In this document: in pieces, positions 9,097 to 17,055 of the stretch
How positions within the stretch are numbered: the first letter of the stretch is position 1
How the letters are laid out: each line of letters starts with the position of its first letter
Assembly (NCBI GenBank): GCA_964503045.1
Contig: CAZCZI010000035.1
Span: forward strand, 1 to 64,000
Length of the DNA: 64,000 nt
Direction: 5' to 3'
From: CAYZJR01 sp964503045
GTDB lineage: Bacteria; Cyanobacteriota; Vampirovibrionia; Obscuribacterales; Obscuribacteraceae
Program-made: the position numbers and the translations under genes
The notes under the pieces: generated by a model
Databases searched by the model: none
Seen by the model: the letters and a program-made list of their open reading frames with translations, nothing else
What the model was told of the DNA's origin: nothing

Positions 9097-12000
9097 CTAC
9101 CGCCCTGTAGGCACAATTGACGGAATCTGAATGATCGGTGGCTCGGAATCGTCACCTATTGCAAAAGAGAATACGATGAGCCCCGCGGAGACGAGTGCTG
9201 TTTTGCCGGCTACCCCTGAGCCCGCATGTTCGCCTTTGACGCGGTAATCGCGATAGACTTTCTCGGCATAACTGCGGCGCTCGGCGGGTGTGTTTCGCTT
9301 GAGATACTCATTACGATGAGTTTCCATCTCTTGTGCGAGTGCATGGTCTCCGGCCTTCTTAGCATTGGCGATGTCTGCCTCACTTATGATCTTAATTCTT
9401 TCTTCCATATACTCTACCGTGAGGCTGCCCACGGGAATCGGCTTAGCACGACGCACTCCATCTGCGCCGACAAAAGTTTCGAGAGCCAGGAATCGTTGTT
9501 TCACGGTCGACGGTCTGGCTTGGTCGGAATGCTGTTTTTCACCGGTGACCACTGGTTTTTCTTCGACGCGAGCTTCCGCCGGTTTGGCTTGCTCAGCGGC
9601 TTTGGATTTGTCTTGAGCAGCTTTCGCATCTGAAGCGGCTGTCTCAGTCGGATTGTTGAGGAACCCATTGATAAAGTCTATTTCCGGTCGGCTGCCAGCC
9701 GCTTCACTCTTTTGTTTGTCGTAGGCGACTTTCATTGCATCAAATTGAGCTCGCTGTTCTTTAGTCCAAGAATCACCTTTGAGTGCTTCGGTTTGTTCGA
9801 AAATTGTGGCGACGTCTTGGCTGTAACCCTCGCCGACTTTTTGACCTTGCATTTCTTTCCATGTGGAAGCTAGGTCATTGAGAACGCGCTGTTTGTCAGC
9901 GATTGCTTTCTCGTCGATTGGATTTGCAACAGGCTTTTGCTTTTGTTCGCCTGCTTTGTCGGCAGTTTCTTCAGCTCTTTTACCTGCAGTTTTTCCTGCT
10001 TCGTCTGCTTTTGTTGCCTCTTCGGGTTTTGGTGTCTCGTCGGCTTTTGTTGTTTCTCTTCCTGCAGCAAGACCGCGATAAACGGGCGATTTTGGAGTCT
10101 TCGCTTCAATGCCGTCTACCAACACCAGGAATTGCGGACCGTCTTTCATTGGTTGACCCGACGGTGTCAGCACACCCACCAGCTTGTAGATTTTTTCTGT
10201 TCCCGTTCGTCTGTAGTGAGTGCCTGATTCACCCTTAACCTCAACCTTGTGGAACTTCTCCGTATCAAACGCTTGCAACTCTTTCCCGTTGAGTCCTCTG
10301 TTTTCACCCTGTTTCTTGAGGATGGCATCGCCGCCATCGGCACCGACTACTCTCCAATCGTCGATTACTTGGCCCATTTTGATGTTGGGAAGAACCTCAT
10401 GACCATCGGCGATTTCCAGAACCTTTGTCTCAGAACCAGACGTTTCTGATGGTGCCGGATTTGGTGCAGTCTGTTGCTTGAGTTTCGCTTCGGTCTCTTT
10501 GAGTTTCGTTGTAGACTGTTCTAGTTTCGTTTCAGCGGCGGTCTTATCTTGGTGAGCCCTTTCGAGTTGTTGCCGCAACTCCGTCAGCTGCTTGTTGAGG
10601 TCTTCCTGTGCCGCTTTCATTTGGGTCTGCGACTTTTCGTGTTCACCGCGAGCCGTGACAAGCTGTCCTTCCAATTCCTTCACTTTCGCATCTAGCTGCG
10701 CGGCTTTGGCGTCGCCCGACTTGACTGCTGCTGCCAATTCAGCACGTTTTTCAGTGAGAGCTTGCTCTGTCGTGGCCAATTGCTTTTCAAATGCGGCCTT
10801 GTCTGTTGCAGCTTTTTCTTGAGCCGCCTTCTGAATTTGCTCGGCTTGCTCGATCGTCTTAGTCATGGTGGCGATACGTGCTTCATTTTGAGCTTTCTCG
10901 GCTGCGGCCTTTGTTTCGGCTTGTTGCCGAGCATCTTGAGCGGTTACAAGTTGTTGGCGAAGATCAGCGGATTCTCTTTGAGCTTCAGACGCTGCTTTGC
11001 CTGCGTCGGTCGTCACCTTTTCCAGCTTCTGTTGCAACTCTTGAATTTGTTGCCCCAGCTTTTGCTTTTCTTGAGTAGCGGCTTGGTCTGCGGTTGAACT
11101 CTTGCGCCCAGCCTCTTCCAATTTCGCATTCAGATCTTTCAGTTGCTGTTCGAACTTCGCTGCATCGGCCGTGTTCTTTTCTTCAGCGGCTATTTTCTTT
11201 TGCTGAGCTTCAGTGAGTTTCCTTTGCAGTTCTTCTACTGTACCTTGCAGCTCGCCCTTGCCTTTAACTGCATCTTGCAGTTGGGCAATTTGTTTTTCTA
11301 ATGCCAGTTTGTCTCTGGTACCATTTTCTTCAGCTGTTAGTTTTTCCTTCCGCAATGTTTCGAGCTGTTCGCGGATGGTGGTCAGTTCTTTCGTCGCCGC
11401 CGTCTTCTCTGTTGCAGCGCGTTCTTCTTGTGCAGTCTTTTCTTTCTGGGCCGCGGACAGTTGCTGCTTCAATTCTTGAATCTGAGTGTCGAGCGCTTTT
11501 GCATCTGTCTTTGATTGCTCGCCGGCGGCAAGTCTGTCTTTTTCCGCTTGCTCGAGTTTTCCTTTGAGCTCATCAACTTGTTTTGTGAGTGTCTCTTTTT
11601 CTTGCGCCGCCTTCTGTTCTTGAGCTTGTCTGACTTGTTCTGCGGCTTGCAGCTTTGTCGCGAGTTCCTGAGCTTGCTTGTCGAATGCCGCACGATCTGC
11701 AGAACCCTTCTCTTCCGCCGCAAGTTTATCTTGTTGCGCTTGAGTCTTGTCTTTCTCAGCTTGGGCTTTATCTTGCTCTGCTTCCTTTCGCAATGTTTCG
11801 AGCTGTTCGCGAATGGTGGTCAGTTCTTTCGTCGCCGCCGTCTTCTCTGTGGCAGCGCGTTCTTCTTGTGCAGTCTTTTCTTTCTGGGCCGCGGACAGTT
11901 GCTGCTTCAATTCTTGAATCTGAGTGTCGAGCGCTTTTGCATCTGTCTTTGATTGCTCGCCGGCGGCAAGTCTGTCTTTTTCCGCTTGCTCGAGTTTTCC

Positions 12001-14451
12001 TTTGAGCTCATCAACTTGTTTTGTGAGTGTCTCTTTTTCTTGCGCCGCCTTCTGTTCTTGAGCTTGTCTGACTTGTTCTGCGGCTTGCAGCTTTGTCGCG
12101 AGTTCCTGAGCTTGCTTGTCGAATGCCGCACGATCTGCAGAACCCTTTTCTTGCGCCGCAAGTTTTTCTTGTTGCGCTTGAGTCTTGTCTTGTTGCGCCT
12201 GATCTCTTTCTTTCTCTGCTTGAGTTTTCTCTTGTTGCGCTTGAGTCTTGTCTTTCTCAGCTTGGGCTCTTTCTTTGTCAGCTTGGGCTTTATCTTGCTC
12301 TGCTGTTTCGAGTTTGCCCTTCAGATCATCTACCAGCTTTTGCATTGTCTGACGTTCAGTGTCGGTTGCTTCTTTTGCAGCTTTGAGTCTCTCTTCGGCC
12401 TTTTGCAACTCGTCTTTGAGTGCTTTGACTTCAGCTTCTTTCTCGCTGGAAAGTTTGTCTTCTGGTTTGGTTTTGTCTTCGGTCTTCGTCTTATCTTCAG
12501 TCTTGGTCTTATCTTCAGTCTTGGTCTTATCTTCAGTCTTGGTCTTATCTTCAGTCTTGGTCTTATCTTCGGTCTTGGTCTTATCTTCGGTCTTGGTCTT
12601 ATCTTCAGTCTTCGTCTTATCTTCAGCTGGTTTGTCTTCGGGTTTGACCTTGTCGCCTTCACCGGGCTTGTCTTCAGAACCGTCGCGTTTCTTGAACAAC
12701 CACTTTCCACCTACTTTGACCAATTTGTATCCGGCTATGGTCATAAGCACCAATGCCCACGGATTACCGTTTAGCCATTTCAATGTCTCGGTCAACTTGT
12801 CGCGATCGATTTTGTCTTGCGGTTCACTTCCCGGAAGATGCTCGGGAGGCAGCGGCAAGAAAGTTGGCGTCTTGTCTTCCGGCTGCTTAGCAGGCTCTTG
12901 AGGTGTGTCAGGTTTCGTGGGTGTGTTTGGTTGCTTTGGTGAGGGATCCTCAGTCGGCGGCAAGAAGTCAGAGCCAGGCCGATTGCCTGGATTCTGCGGC
13001 ACCTTGTTTGTGTTTTCCGGATTAACAGGTTGCTTATTGTCCGGATTTACAGGTGGCTTGTCGGAACCCGGATTCACCGGCGGCTTGGTTGGATTTACTG
13101 GTGGTTGGTCTGCACCGGGCGTGGTGCCCGGGCGATTTGGCTGAGGTCGTGTATCGGGATTGACCCCGGGTGTCTGCCCAGGACGAACGCCATTATCCGT
13201 GGTGCCCTGCGGACGAGCCGCTGGATTTCTCGTGTACGCTTCTTTGTACGCTTGTTGAAGGCTGGTGCGAAACTCTTGAGTGTATTCCATCTCTGGACGC
13301 AGTTTTACGGCATCTTGAATAAGCTTTTGTCCCTGGGCAACGTTGTGCGGGTTGCCACTGCCAATCAAAGCAAACGCCGCCGCCGCACGCGTGGTGGCGG
13401 GTGCCATGTACTGTTGATAAAGTTGCCATTCGCGTGCCACCAAATCTTGGCGTTGCCTGTACATGTCTGTCGTGTCTATTCCTCGCGCCTGCGCTCTCGT
13501 CATATCACGATCGAGACACATACGATGGCGAAATACTTCAGCACGATCTTCAAGAATCGCATCAAAACTCAAACGATCAGCGGCTTGAATTGCCTTTTGA
13601 AATGATTGAAGTGCGCTTGTGGAATCGTTTTGACGAACACTTTGCTTTGCCGCTTCCAGATGTTTGTACGGATTATCGAAAGTCGTCGGTTCTCTGTGAT
13701 TGTTGAACTGTGCAGGAACTGCCACTGTTCTTGCCGGTTTGTCATAATCAACCGGTTGAATGCCGACAGGGCGATAGGGCAGACCGGCCGCGATTCGCCG
13801 GTTCTCCATAACTCCATAGGCTTCAAGCAAATGGCGTTGAAACTCGGCGTTGAACTGAAGCTCAGGTCTCAACTTGATGGCGTCCATAATCAACTGTTCG
13901 CCTTTTGCAATCATTCGGTCGTCGCCTGTACCTATATATGCAAGCCCCATGTTCGAACGAGTCGTCCCCGGTGCCAAGTACTGTCGATAAAGTTGATAGC
14001 TTTCCTTGTCCGCGTTCCTCTGAAGTTGCTCCAGGTTGCCGCCATTCACCCCTTGAGTCTGAGTCGCGAAAAGCCTTGCCTCGAGAGCACTTCGTGAATT
14101 TTGTTTAGTAAGGAATTCGTTGAGAACCGCTTGTGAGTTCATTCTGTCGGCAACAGCGATGGCAGCGCGATAGTCCGCTTCTGCCGATTCGGTCATCCCT
14201 TGGGCTCTAACTTTGTCGCCTGCCCGAAAAATAAGCTGGTATGGGTCCTCGGTAGCCGAACGCACCGGCGAATTGGCAATCGCTCTGTCAGAGCCGCTTT
14301 GGCTGCTAAGTCTTTGGTCAGCCGGTCTCCAAACCTCATCAGCAGCCCGCTGCCAGGCCGTGGACTCACCACGTTCAAACGCGGCATAGCGCTCGCCGGT
14401 CTGGCGGATGTTTTCGGGAAGGAAGCTAGGGAAAGGATCGTTTGTTGGCAT
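9097..14451 (-). CDS. Giant repetitive coiled-coil protein
   Basis: About 1784 aa from the ATG at 14451; an upstream ATG at 14529 in the same frame would cross an inverted repeat and adds a poorly supported 26 residues. N-terminal part: two related modules of roughly 140 aa (about 45-220 and 265-400) sharing the pattern YRQYLAP/YQQYMAP, then GTGD/GSGN and KLRPELQ/KLRPEME. Next come a Pro/Asn/Gly-rich linker, a weak hydrophobic segment (WALVLMTIAGYKLV), eight KTKTED hexapeptides, and several hundred residues of Lys/Glu/Gln/Ala coiled coil. Near the C-terminus is a Gly/Ala hydrophobic stretch (TALVSAGLIVFSFAIG). No enzymatic domain was recognised. Scaffold or surface roles are plausible but unproven. 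Long coding repeats make this region prone to length change and misassembly. Confidence 0.82.
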   Translation of the reverse strand: MPTNDPFPSFLPENIRQTGERYAAFERGESTAWQRAADEVWRPADQRLSSQSGSDRAIANSPVRSATEDPYQLIFRAGDKVRAQGMTESAEADYRAAIAVADRMNSQAVLNEFLTKQNSRSALEARLFATQTQGVNGGNLEQLQRNADKESYQLYRQYLAPGTTRSNMGLAYIGTGDDRMIAKGEQLIMDAIKLRPELQFNAEFQRHLLEAYGVMENRRIAAGLPYRPVGIQPVDYDKPARTVAVPAQFNNHREPTTFDNPYKHLEAAKQSVRQNDSTSALQSFQKAIQAADRLSFDAILEDRAEVFRHRMCLDRDMTRAQARGIDTTDMYRQRQDLVAREWQLYQQYMAPATTRAAAAFALIGSGNPHNVAQGQKLIQDAVKLRPEMEYTQEFRTSLQQAYKEAYTRNPAARPQGTTDNGVRPGQTPGVNPDTRPQPNRPGTTPGADQPPVNPTKPPVNPGSDKPPVNPDNKQPVNPENTNKVPQNPGNRPGSDFLPPTEDPSPKQPNTPTKPDTPQEPAKQPEDKTPTFLPLPPEHLPGSEPQDKIDRDKLTETLKWLNGNPWALVLMTIAGYKLVKVGGKWLFKKRDGSEDKPGEGDKVKPEDKPAEDKTKTEDKTKTEDKTKTEDKTKTEDKTKTEDKTKTEDKTKTEDKTKTEDKTKPEDKLSSEKEAEVKALKDELQKAEERLKAAKEATDTERQTMQKLVDDLKGKLETAEQDKAQADKERAQAEKDKTQAQQEKTQAEKERDQAQQDKTQAQQEKLAAQEKGSADRAAFDKQAQELATKLQAAEQVRQAQEQKAAQEKETLTKQVDELKGKLEQAEKDRLAAGEQSKTDAKALDTQIQELKQQLSAAQKEKTAQEERAATEKTAATKELTTIREQLETLRKEAEQDKAQAEKDKTQAQQDKLAAEEKGSADRAAFDKQAQELATKLQAAEQVRQAQEQKAAQEKETLTKQVDELKGKLEQAEKDRLAAGEQSKTDAKALDTQIQELKQQLSAAQKEKTAQEERAATEKTAATKELTTIREQLETLRKEKLTAEENGTRDKLALEKQIAQLQDAVKGKGELQGTVEELQRKLTEAQQKKIAAEEKNTADAAKFEQQLKDLNAKLEEAGRKSSTADQAATQEKQKLGQQIQELQQKLEKVTTDAGKAASEAQRESADLRQQLVTAQDARQQAETKAAAEKAQNEARIATMTKTIEQAEQIQKAAQEKAATDKAAFEKQLATTEQALTEKRAELAAAVKSGDAKAAQLDAKVKELEGQLVTARGEHEKSQTQMKAAQEDLNKQLTELRQQLERAHQDKTAAETKLEQSTTKLKETEAKLKQQTAPNPAPSETSGSETKVLEIADGHEVLPNIKMGQVIDDWRVVGADGGDAILKKQGENRGLNGKELQAFDTEKFHKVEVKGESGTHYRRTGTEKIYKLVGVLTPSGQPMKDGPQFLVLVDGIEAKTPKSPVYRGLAAGRETTKADETPKPEEATKADEAGKTAGKRAEETADKAGEQKQKPVANPIDEKAIADKQRVLNDLASTWKEMQGQKVGEGYSQDVATIFEQTEALKGDSWTKEQRAQFDAMKVAYDKQKSEAAGSRPEIDFINGFLNNPTETAASDAKAAQDKSKAAEQAKPAEARVEEKPVVTGEKQHSDQARPSTVKQRFLALETFVGADGVRRAKPIPVGSLTVEYMEERIKIISEADIANAKKAGDHALAQEMETHRNEYLKRNTPAERRSYAEKVYRDYRVKGEHAGSGVAGKTALVSAGLIVFSFAIGDDSEPPIIQIPSIVPTGR
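11351..12147 (-). repeat. 438-bp in-frame tandem duplication inside the coiled-coil gene
   Basis: The segment 11351-11709 recurs at 11789-12147, an offset of exactly 438 bp (146 codons). Reading the two 359-bp segments side by side I find two differences, one near 11374/11812 and one near 11413/11851. Synonymous positions are as conserved as the rest, so the copies arose recently or are being homogenised. Confidence 0.92.
12466..12634 (-). repeat. 18-bp coding tandem repeat (KTKTED units)
   Basis: About nine tandem 18-bp units encode Lys-Thr-Lys-Thr-Glu-Asp with a final Lys-Pro variant. Units differ mainly at two positions (cag/cgg, cttgg/cttcg). The period is a multiple of three, so slippage changes length without breaking the frame. 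The product is a highly charged spacer between the weak membrane-like segment and the coiled coil. Confidence 0.9.
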
Positions 14452-14459
14452 GGTTACCG

Positions 14460-14478
14460 CCCGTGCCTTAAGCACGGG
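14460..14478. promoter_or_regulatory. Near-perfect palindrome immediately upstream of the coiled-coil gene
   Basis: Seven-base arms CCCGTGC and GCACGGG flank five bases, ending 9 bp before the ATG at 14451. In the minus-strand transcript this hairpin would cover the only AAGG-like ribosome-binding sequence, so it could limit translation; as DNA it could be an operator. The pairing is directly visible; its function is inferred. Confidence 0.45.
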
Positions 14479-14782
14479 TTGTGTGGGAAGACTAAAGATG
14501 GCCCTCAGGCGTTTATATCCAAAAGCCAAGCTATTTGGACATTACAGGGCTTTTTATTGGTTTGGAACGATTTTGGGCAGGGTGCACGGCTGAGGTGATT
14601 TCGGGGTTTGGATATTGGGGCGGAGCCGAAAAAAAGTTTGCTCGGGGCGCAGCCATGGGACAGGGTCAAACCTGGAATGTTAAGCGCTGCAATGTGTGCG
14701 GGATTTTTGGGTTATCGATGAAGCTTGAGGACTTCGGCGATATCGACGAAATTCGAAGGAAAGAGAAAACTTGGGAGAGGGG

Positions 14783-14838
14783 TTGACAATACTAGACGAC
14801 CGGTCTATTCTTTCAATGCGGTCTAGACGACTGGTCTA
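14783..14838 (+). promoter_or_regulatory. Sigma70-type promoter with two TetR-type operator palindromes
   Basis: TTGACA (14783-14788) is followed after 17 bp by TATTCT (14806-14811). The spacer contains the palindrome TAGACGACCGGTCTA (14793-14807), and the copy TAGACGACTGGTCTA lies at 14824-14838, 31 bp (about three helical turns) downstream, across the expected start site. TAGAC...GTCTA palindromes are typical of TetR-family repressor sites. The first gene downstream starts at 14878. No TetR gene is present in this window, so the repressor would act from elsewhere. Confidence 0.72.
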
Positions 14839-14877
14839 TTAACCAAGCGACCCACCAACCCCAGGAGCAACAGGCAA

Positions 14878-15324
14878 ATGACAGGCGTATCTTGCTTTCC
14901 ACTCTCAATCCAAACCCAGCAGACCTCATCCGATTCCTTCTATGGCAATCGCTACGGTAGCGTCGAGCTCGAGCTGGTTGGCGATTTGCTCTCCGGAATG
15001 GCTGGTGTGGCGGGCAGACTAGCCCATGCGTTTGAAACCACCCTCAAAGCAAAAGCTACAGCCGATGCCAACAAGCCGCAAAAGAGCGAAGCGAGCAGCC
15101 GTGTAAACCAAGCAACCAAGAGACTTTCTGAAGTTCAAAAGCTTGCACTCGCTCGCGACCCGAACGCCGCTCCTGCTATGCTGGTGAGCCTTAGCCAAGA
15201 TGTCAGCAGTGCAGTCAGAAACGAAGTTGCCCTTAATCCGTCGTCTCCAGCCTTCATTTTGAGAAAACTAGCGCTCGACAGCGACAAATTCATTGCCAGC
15301 CAAGCCAGAACCAGATTGTCTTAA
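14878..15324 (+). CDS. Small LRV/HEAT-like repeat protein under a repressible promoter
   Basis: 148 aa. The C-terminal half (about 95-148) has the leucine-rich-repeat-variant pattern: LARDPNAAPAMLVSLSQD, then VRNEVALNPSSPAFILRKLALD, then a last partial unit. LRV repeats make alpha/3-10 solenoids and resemble HEAT repeats. The N-terminal half is Ser/Gln-rich with a short amphipathic Gly/Ala/Leu segment (LVGDLLSGMAGVAGRLAHAF) and no signal peptide. The ATG at 14878 follows an AGGAGCAACAGGCAA leader. It is the first gene after the operator-bearing promoter and is probably induced when the unseen repressor releases. The repeat call is moderate; cellular function is unknown. Confidence 0.7.
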   Translation: MTGVSCFPLSIQTQQTSSDSFYGNRYGSVELELVGDLLSGMAGVAGRLAHAFETTLKAKATADANKPQKSEASSRVNQATKRLSEVQKLALARDPNAAPAMLVSLSQDVSSAVRNEVALNPSSPAFILRKLALDSDKFIASQARTRLS

Positions 15325-15428
15325 CCCCTTCATTAAAGTTTCGAGTCAAAGCAGATGTCCTCACACCTTCCTCATTGCTGGAGGGTAAAACCATAAACAG
15401 ATGGCTTGAATTTAAAAGTTTGGGGGCG

Positions 15429-16103
15429 ATGAAAATGTTCGGGAAACACATAAGAAACACAAACAGAGTCAAGATTTGTCTTGCGATTAGCATGATCGCA
15501 GGCGTCCTCAACATGGCTCCAGCGCTTGCCCAAGCCGCAGGCGCGAATCAGCAAATATTCCGTGATGAGGAAGAAATGCTGCGGATAAACAATGCGCAAG
15601 TAAATCAGATGGAACGCCAAGAGCAAAATGCTCAAGCGAAAGAACAAGCTGATGAAGAGAAGTATCGTCCGTACAGAGCTTATGCTGAAAAGAGGATTAA
15701 AGAACTGGAAAAATTGAAAGCAGCCGGCGGTTCACCAGTAAAAAGCATCGGTGAACTTCAGAATTTGAAAAACTGGCTGAAGAGAGATGATGCACTGCTG
15801 CAGTCAGATGAAAATGCGGTCGTACAAATAGAACAATCGATCGCCAATCTCAGGCAGACTACCCATCAAACCGTGCAGAACCTTGGCAATGACATTACTG
15901 CCATGCGCCAATCAGTGCAGGATGAAAGAGATGATGTTAAGTTCCAACAAATGATGCAAATCAACCAATTCAACGAACTGCAAAGCGAAATGGGAGCTGC
16001 ATCTTGGGGAACACCACCACGTGACGGCACCTTCAATAGTGTTGGCGGATACGGCATGGGCGGTGGGTATGGCTACTCTTACGGTGGTGGACGCCGCTGG
16101 TAG
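15429..16103 (+). CDS. Exported helical protein with Gly/Tyr-rich tail (paralog 1)
   Basis: 224 aa from the ATG at 15429; the frame is open to 15375, but this ATG starts a standard signal peptide ending in Ala-Leu-Ala-Gln-Ala. The mature protein begins AAGANQQIFRDEEE, then has a Gln/Glu-rich helical region, a conserved LKNWLKRD-like motif, a second helix, and a C-terminal block (DITAMRQSVQDERDD..., then NQFNELQSEMGAASWGTPP) ending in a Gly/Tyr-rich GGGYGYSYGGGRRW tail. The next gene, 49 bp downstream, is a clear paralog with near-identical C-terminus. No known family was recognised. The tail recalls surface or matrix-associated proteins, but that is only resemblance. Confidence 0.75.
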   Translation: MKMFGKHIRNTNRVKICLAISMIAGVLNMAPALAQAAGANQQIFRDEEEMLRINNAQVNQMERQEQNAQAKEQADEEKYRPYRAYAEKRIKELEKLKAAGGSPVKSIGELQNLKNWLKRDDALLQSDENAVVQIEQSIANLRQTTHQTVQNLGNDITAMRQSVQDERDDVKFQQMMQINQFNELQSEMGAASWGTPPRDGTFNSVGGYGMGGGYGYSYGGGRRW

Positions 16104-16152
16104 TCGATAAACGCAACTTGAGTCTTGGTGCCTCGAAGAAGGAGTGCTAGCA

Positions 16153-16818
16153 ATGAAGATTAAGATATCAACGATAACAACATCGGTATTAGCAGCGGTG
16201 CTAGCCACTTCCGTGACTGTGATGCCGGCTTTTGCGCAAGCTTCCGGTGCCAATCAACAGATCTTCCGTGATGAAGAAGATGTGATGCAAATACAAAATC
16301 AACAAATCAATCAATTGGAGCAACAAGAACAGCGAGCGGAAAATAAAGCGCAAGCTGATGACCAAAAAGATCGAACCTATCGTCTTTATGCAGAGAAGCG
16401 TATTCAGGCACTCGAGCATCTCAAGAATGCGGGTGGTTCAGCGGTGAAGAGCGTTGCGCAAGACAAAGAACTCTCCAATCTGAAGAGCTGGCTGAGAGCT
16501 GACCAAGCGATGCTAGACAGAGATCAAGCATCAATCAATCAAATCAATCGCTCGATTGCTAACTTGAGACAAACGCAAACCGAAACCACCTCCAACCTGG
16601 GAAGCGACATCACAGCAATGCGTCAAAGCGTTCAAGATGAGCGTGATGATGTGAAGTTCCAACAGATGATGCAAATCAATCAGTTCAACGAACTTCAAAG
16701 CGAAATGGGCGCAGCCTCCTGGGGAACACCTCCACAAGACGGCACGTTCAACAGTGTCGGAGGTTATGGTTTTGGCGGCGGATACGGTTACTCCATGGGT
16801 GGCGGTCGCAGATGGTAA
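16153..16818 (+). CDS. Exported helical protein with Gly/Tyr-rich tail (paralog 2)
   Basis: 221 aa from the ATG at 16153, which has an AAGGAG ribosome binding site eight bases upstream; an in-frame GTG at 16144 overlaps that site and is unlikely. The signal peptide ends at PAFAQA and is followed by SGANQQIFRDEED, matching paralog 1. Helical Gln-rich region, LKSWLRAD motif and the same C-terminal block and Gly/Tyr tail follow. Between the paralogs about 43 residues (DITAMRQ... to ...SWGTPP) are identical in protein, although codons differ at many third positions, so the block is held by selection rather than recent copying. A strong hairpin lies downstream. Confidence 0.77.
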   Translation: MKIKISTITTSVLAAVLATSVTVMPAFAQASGANQQIFRDEEDVMQIQNQQINQLEQQEQRAENKAQADDQKDRTYRLYAEKRIQALEHLKNAGGSAVKSVAQDKELSNLKSWLRADQAMLDRDQASINQINRSIANLRQTQTETTSNLGSDITAMRQSVQDERDDVKFQQMMQINQFNELQSEMGAASWGTPPQDGTFNSVGGYGFGGGYGYSMGGGRRW

Positions 16819-16879
16819 CCAACTGCTTCAACCCACCAATTGCTAGTGTGCAACCACTAAACAACTCAACTCAAATCAG

Positions 16880-16913
16880 CGAACGACCTCTTGCCACGGC
16901 AAGGGGTCGTTCG
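16880..16913. terminator. Long hairpin downstream of the exported-paralog pair
   Basis: CGAACGACCTCTTGCC pairs with GGCAAGGGGTCGTTCG with one wobble position and a tiny loop. It sits 62 bp after the paralog 2 stop and before the alpha-2-macroglobulin gene. There is no following T tract, so it may be a terminator of unusual type or a processing/stability hairpin. Confidence 0.5.
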
Positions 16914-17055
16914 TATTGAGTCGAAAAGAGGTGACTAGAGAACTCGAGTTCACTTGTAAACCTGTAACGAAATTCAGACTCAGCCATGCAACAATACCCG
17001 CAAAAAGACAGCTTCTTGTTTCAGAAGAGACCCGCGGAACCTCAGGAAGAGTGCA

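Larger units (their letters stand above)
14452..14877. other. Divergent intergenic region between the coiled-coil gene and the LRV gene
   Basis: 426 bp between two outward-facing genes. It holds the palindrome beside the coiled-coil gene and, at the other end, a promoter with two operator-like palindromes. The middle (about 14480-14780) is G-rich on the plus strand and contains a directly repeated GGGGCG...AGCC motif. An open frame at 14535-14786 has odd composition and no start signal, and I do not call it. Confidence 0.6.

Noticed and set aside
9048..9155. Longer N-terminus for the small exported protein at 8598
   Set aside because: Would overlap the 3' end of the coiled-coil gene by 59 bp and bury the signal peptide.
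12466..12634. CRISPR or minisatellite outside genes
   Set aside because: The 18-bp repeat is in frame inside a long coding sequence and encodes KTKTED.
14535..14786. 83-aa plus-strand open frame
   Set aside because: No start signal, odd Gly/Trp composition, and it ends within the operator-bearing promoter region.
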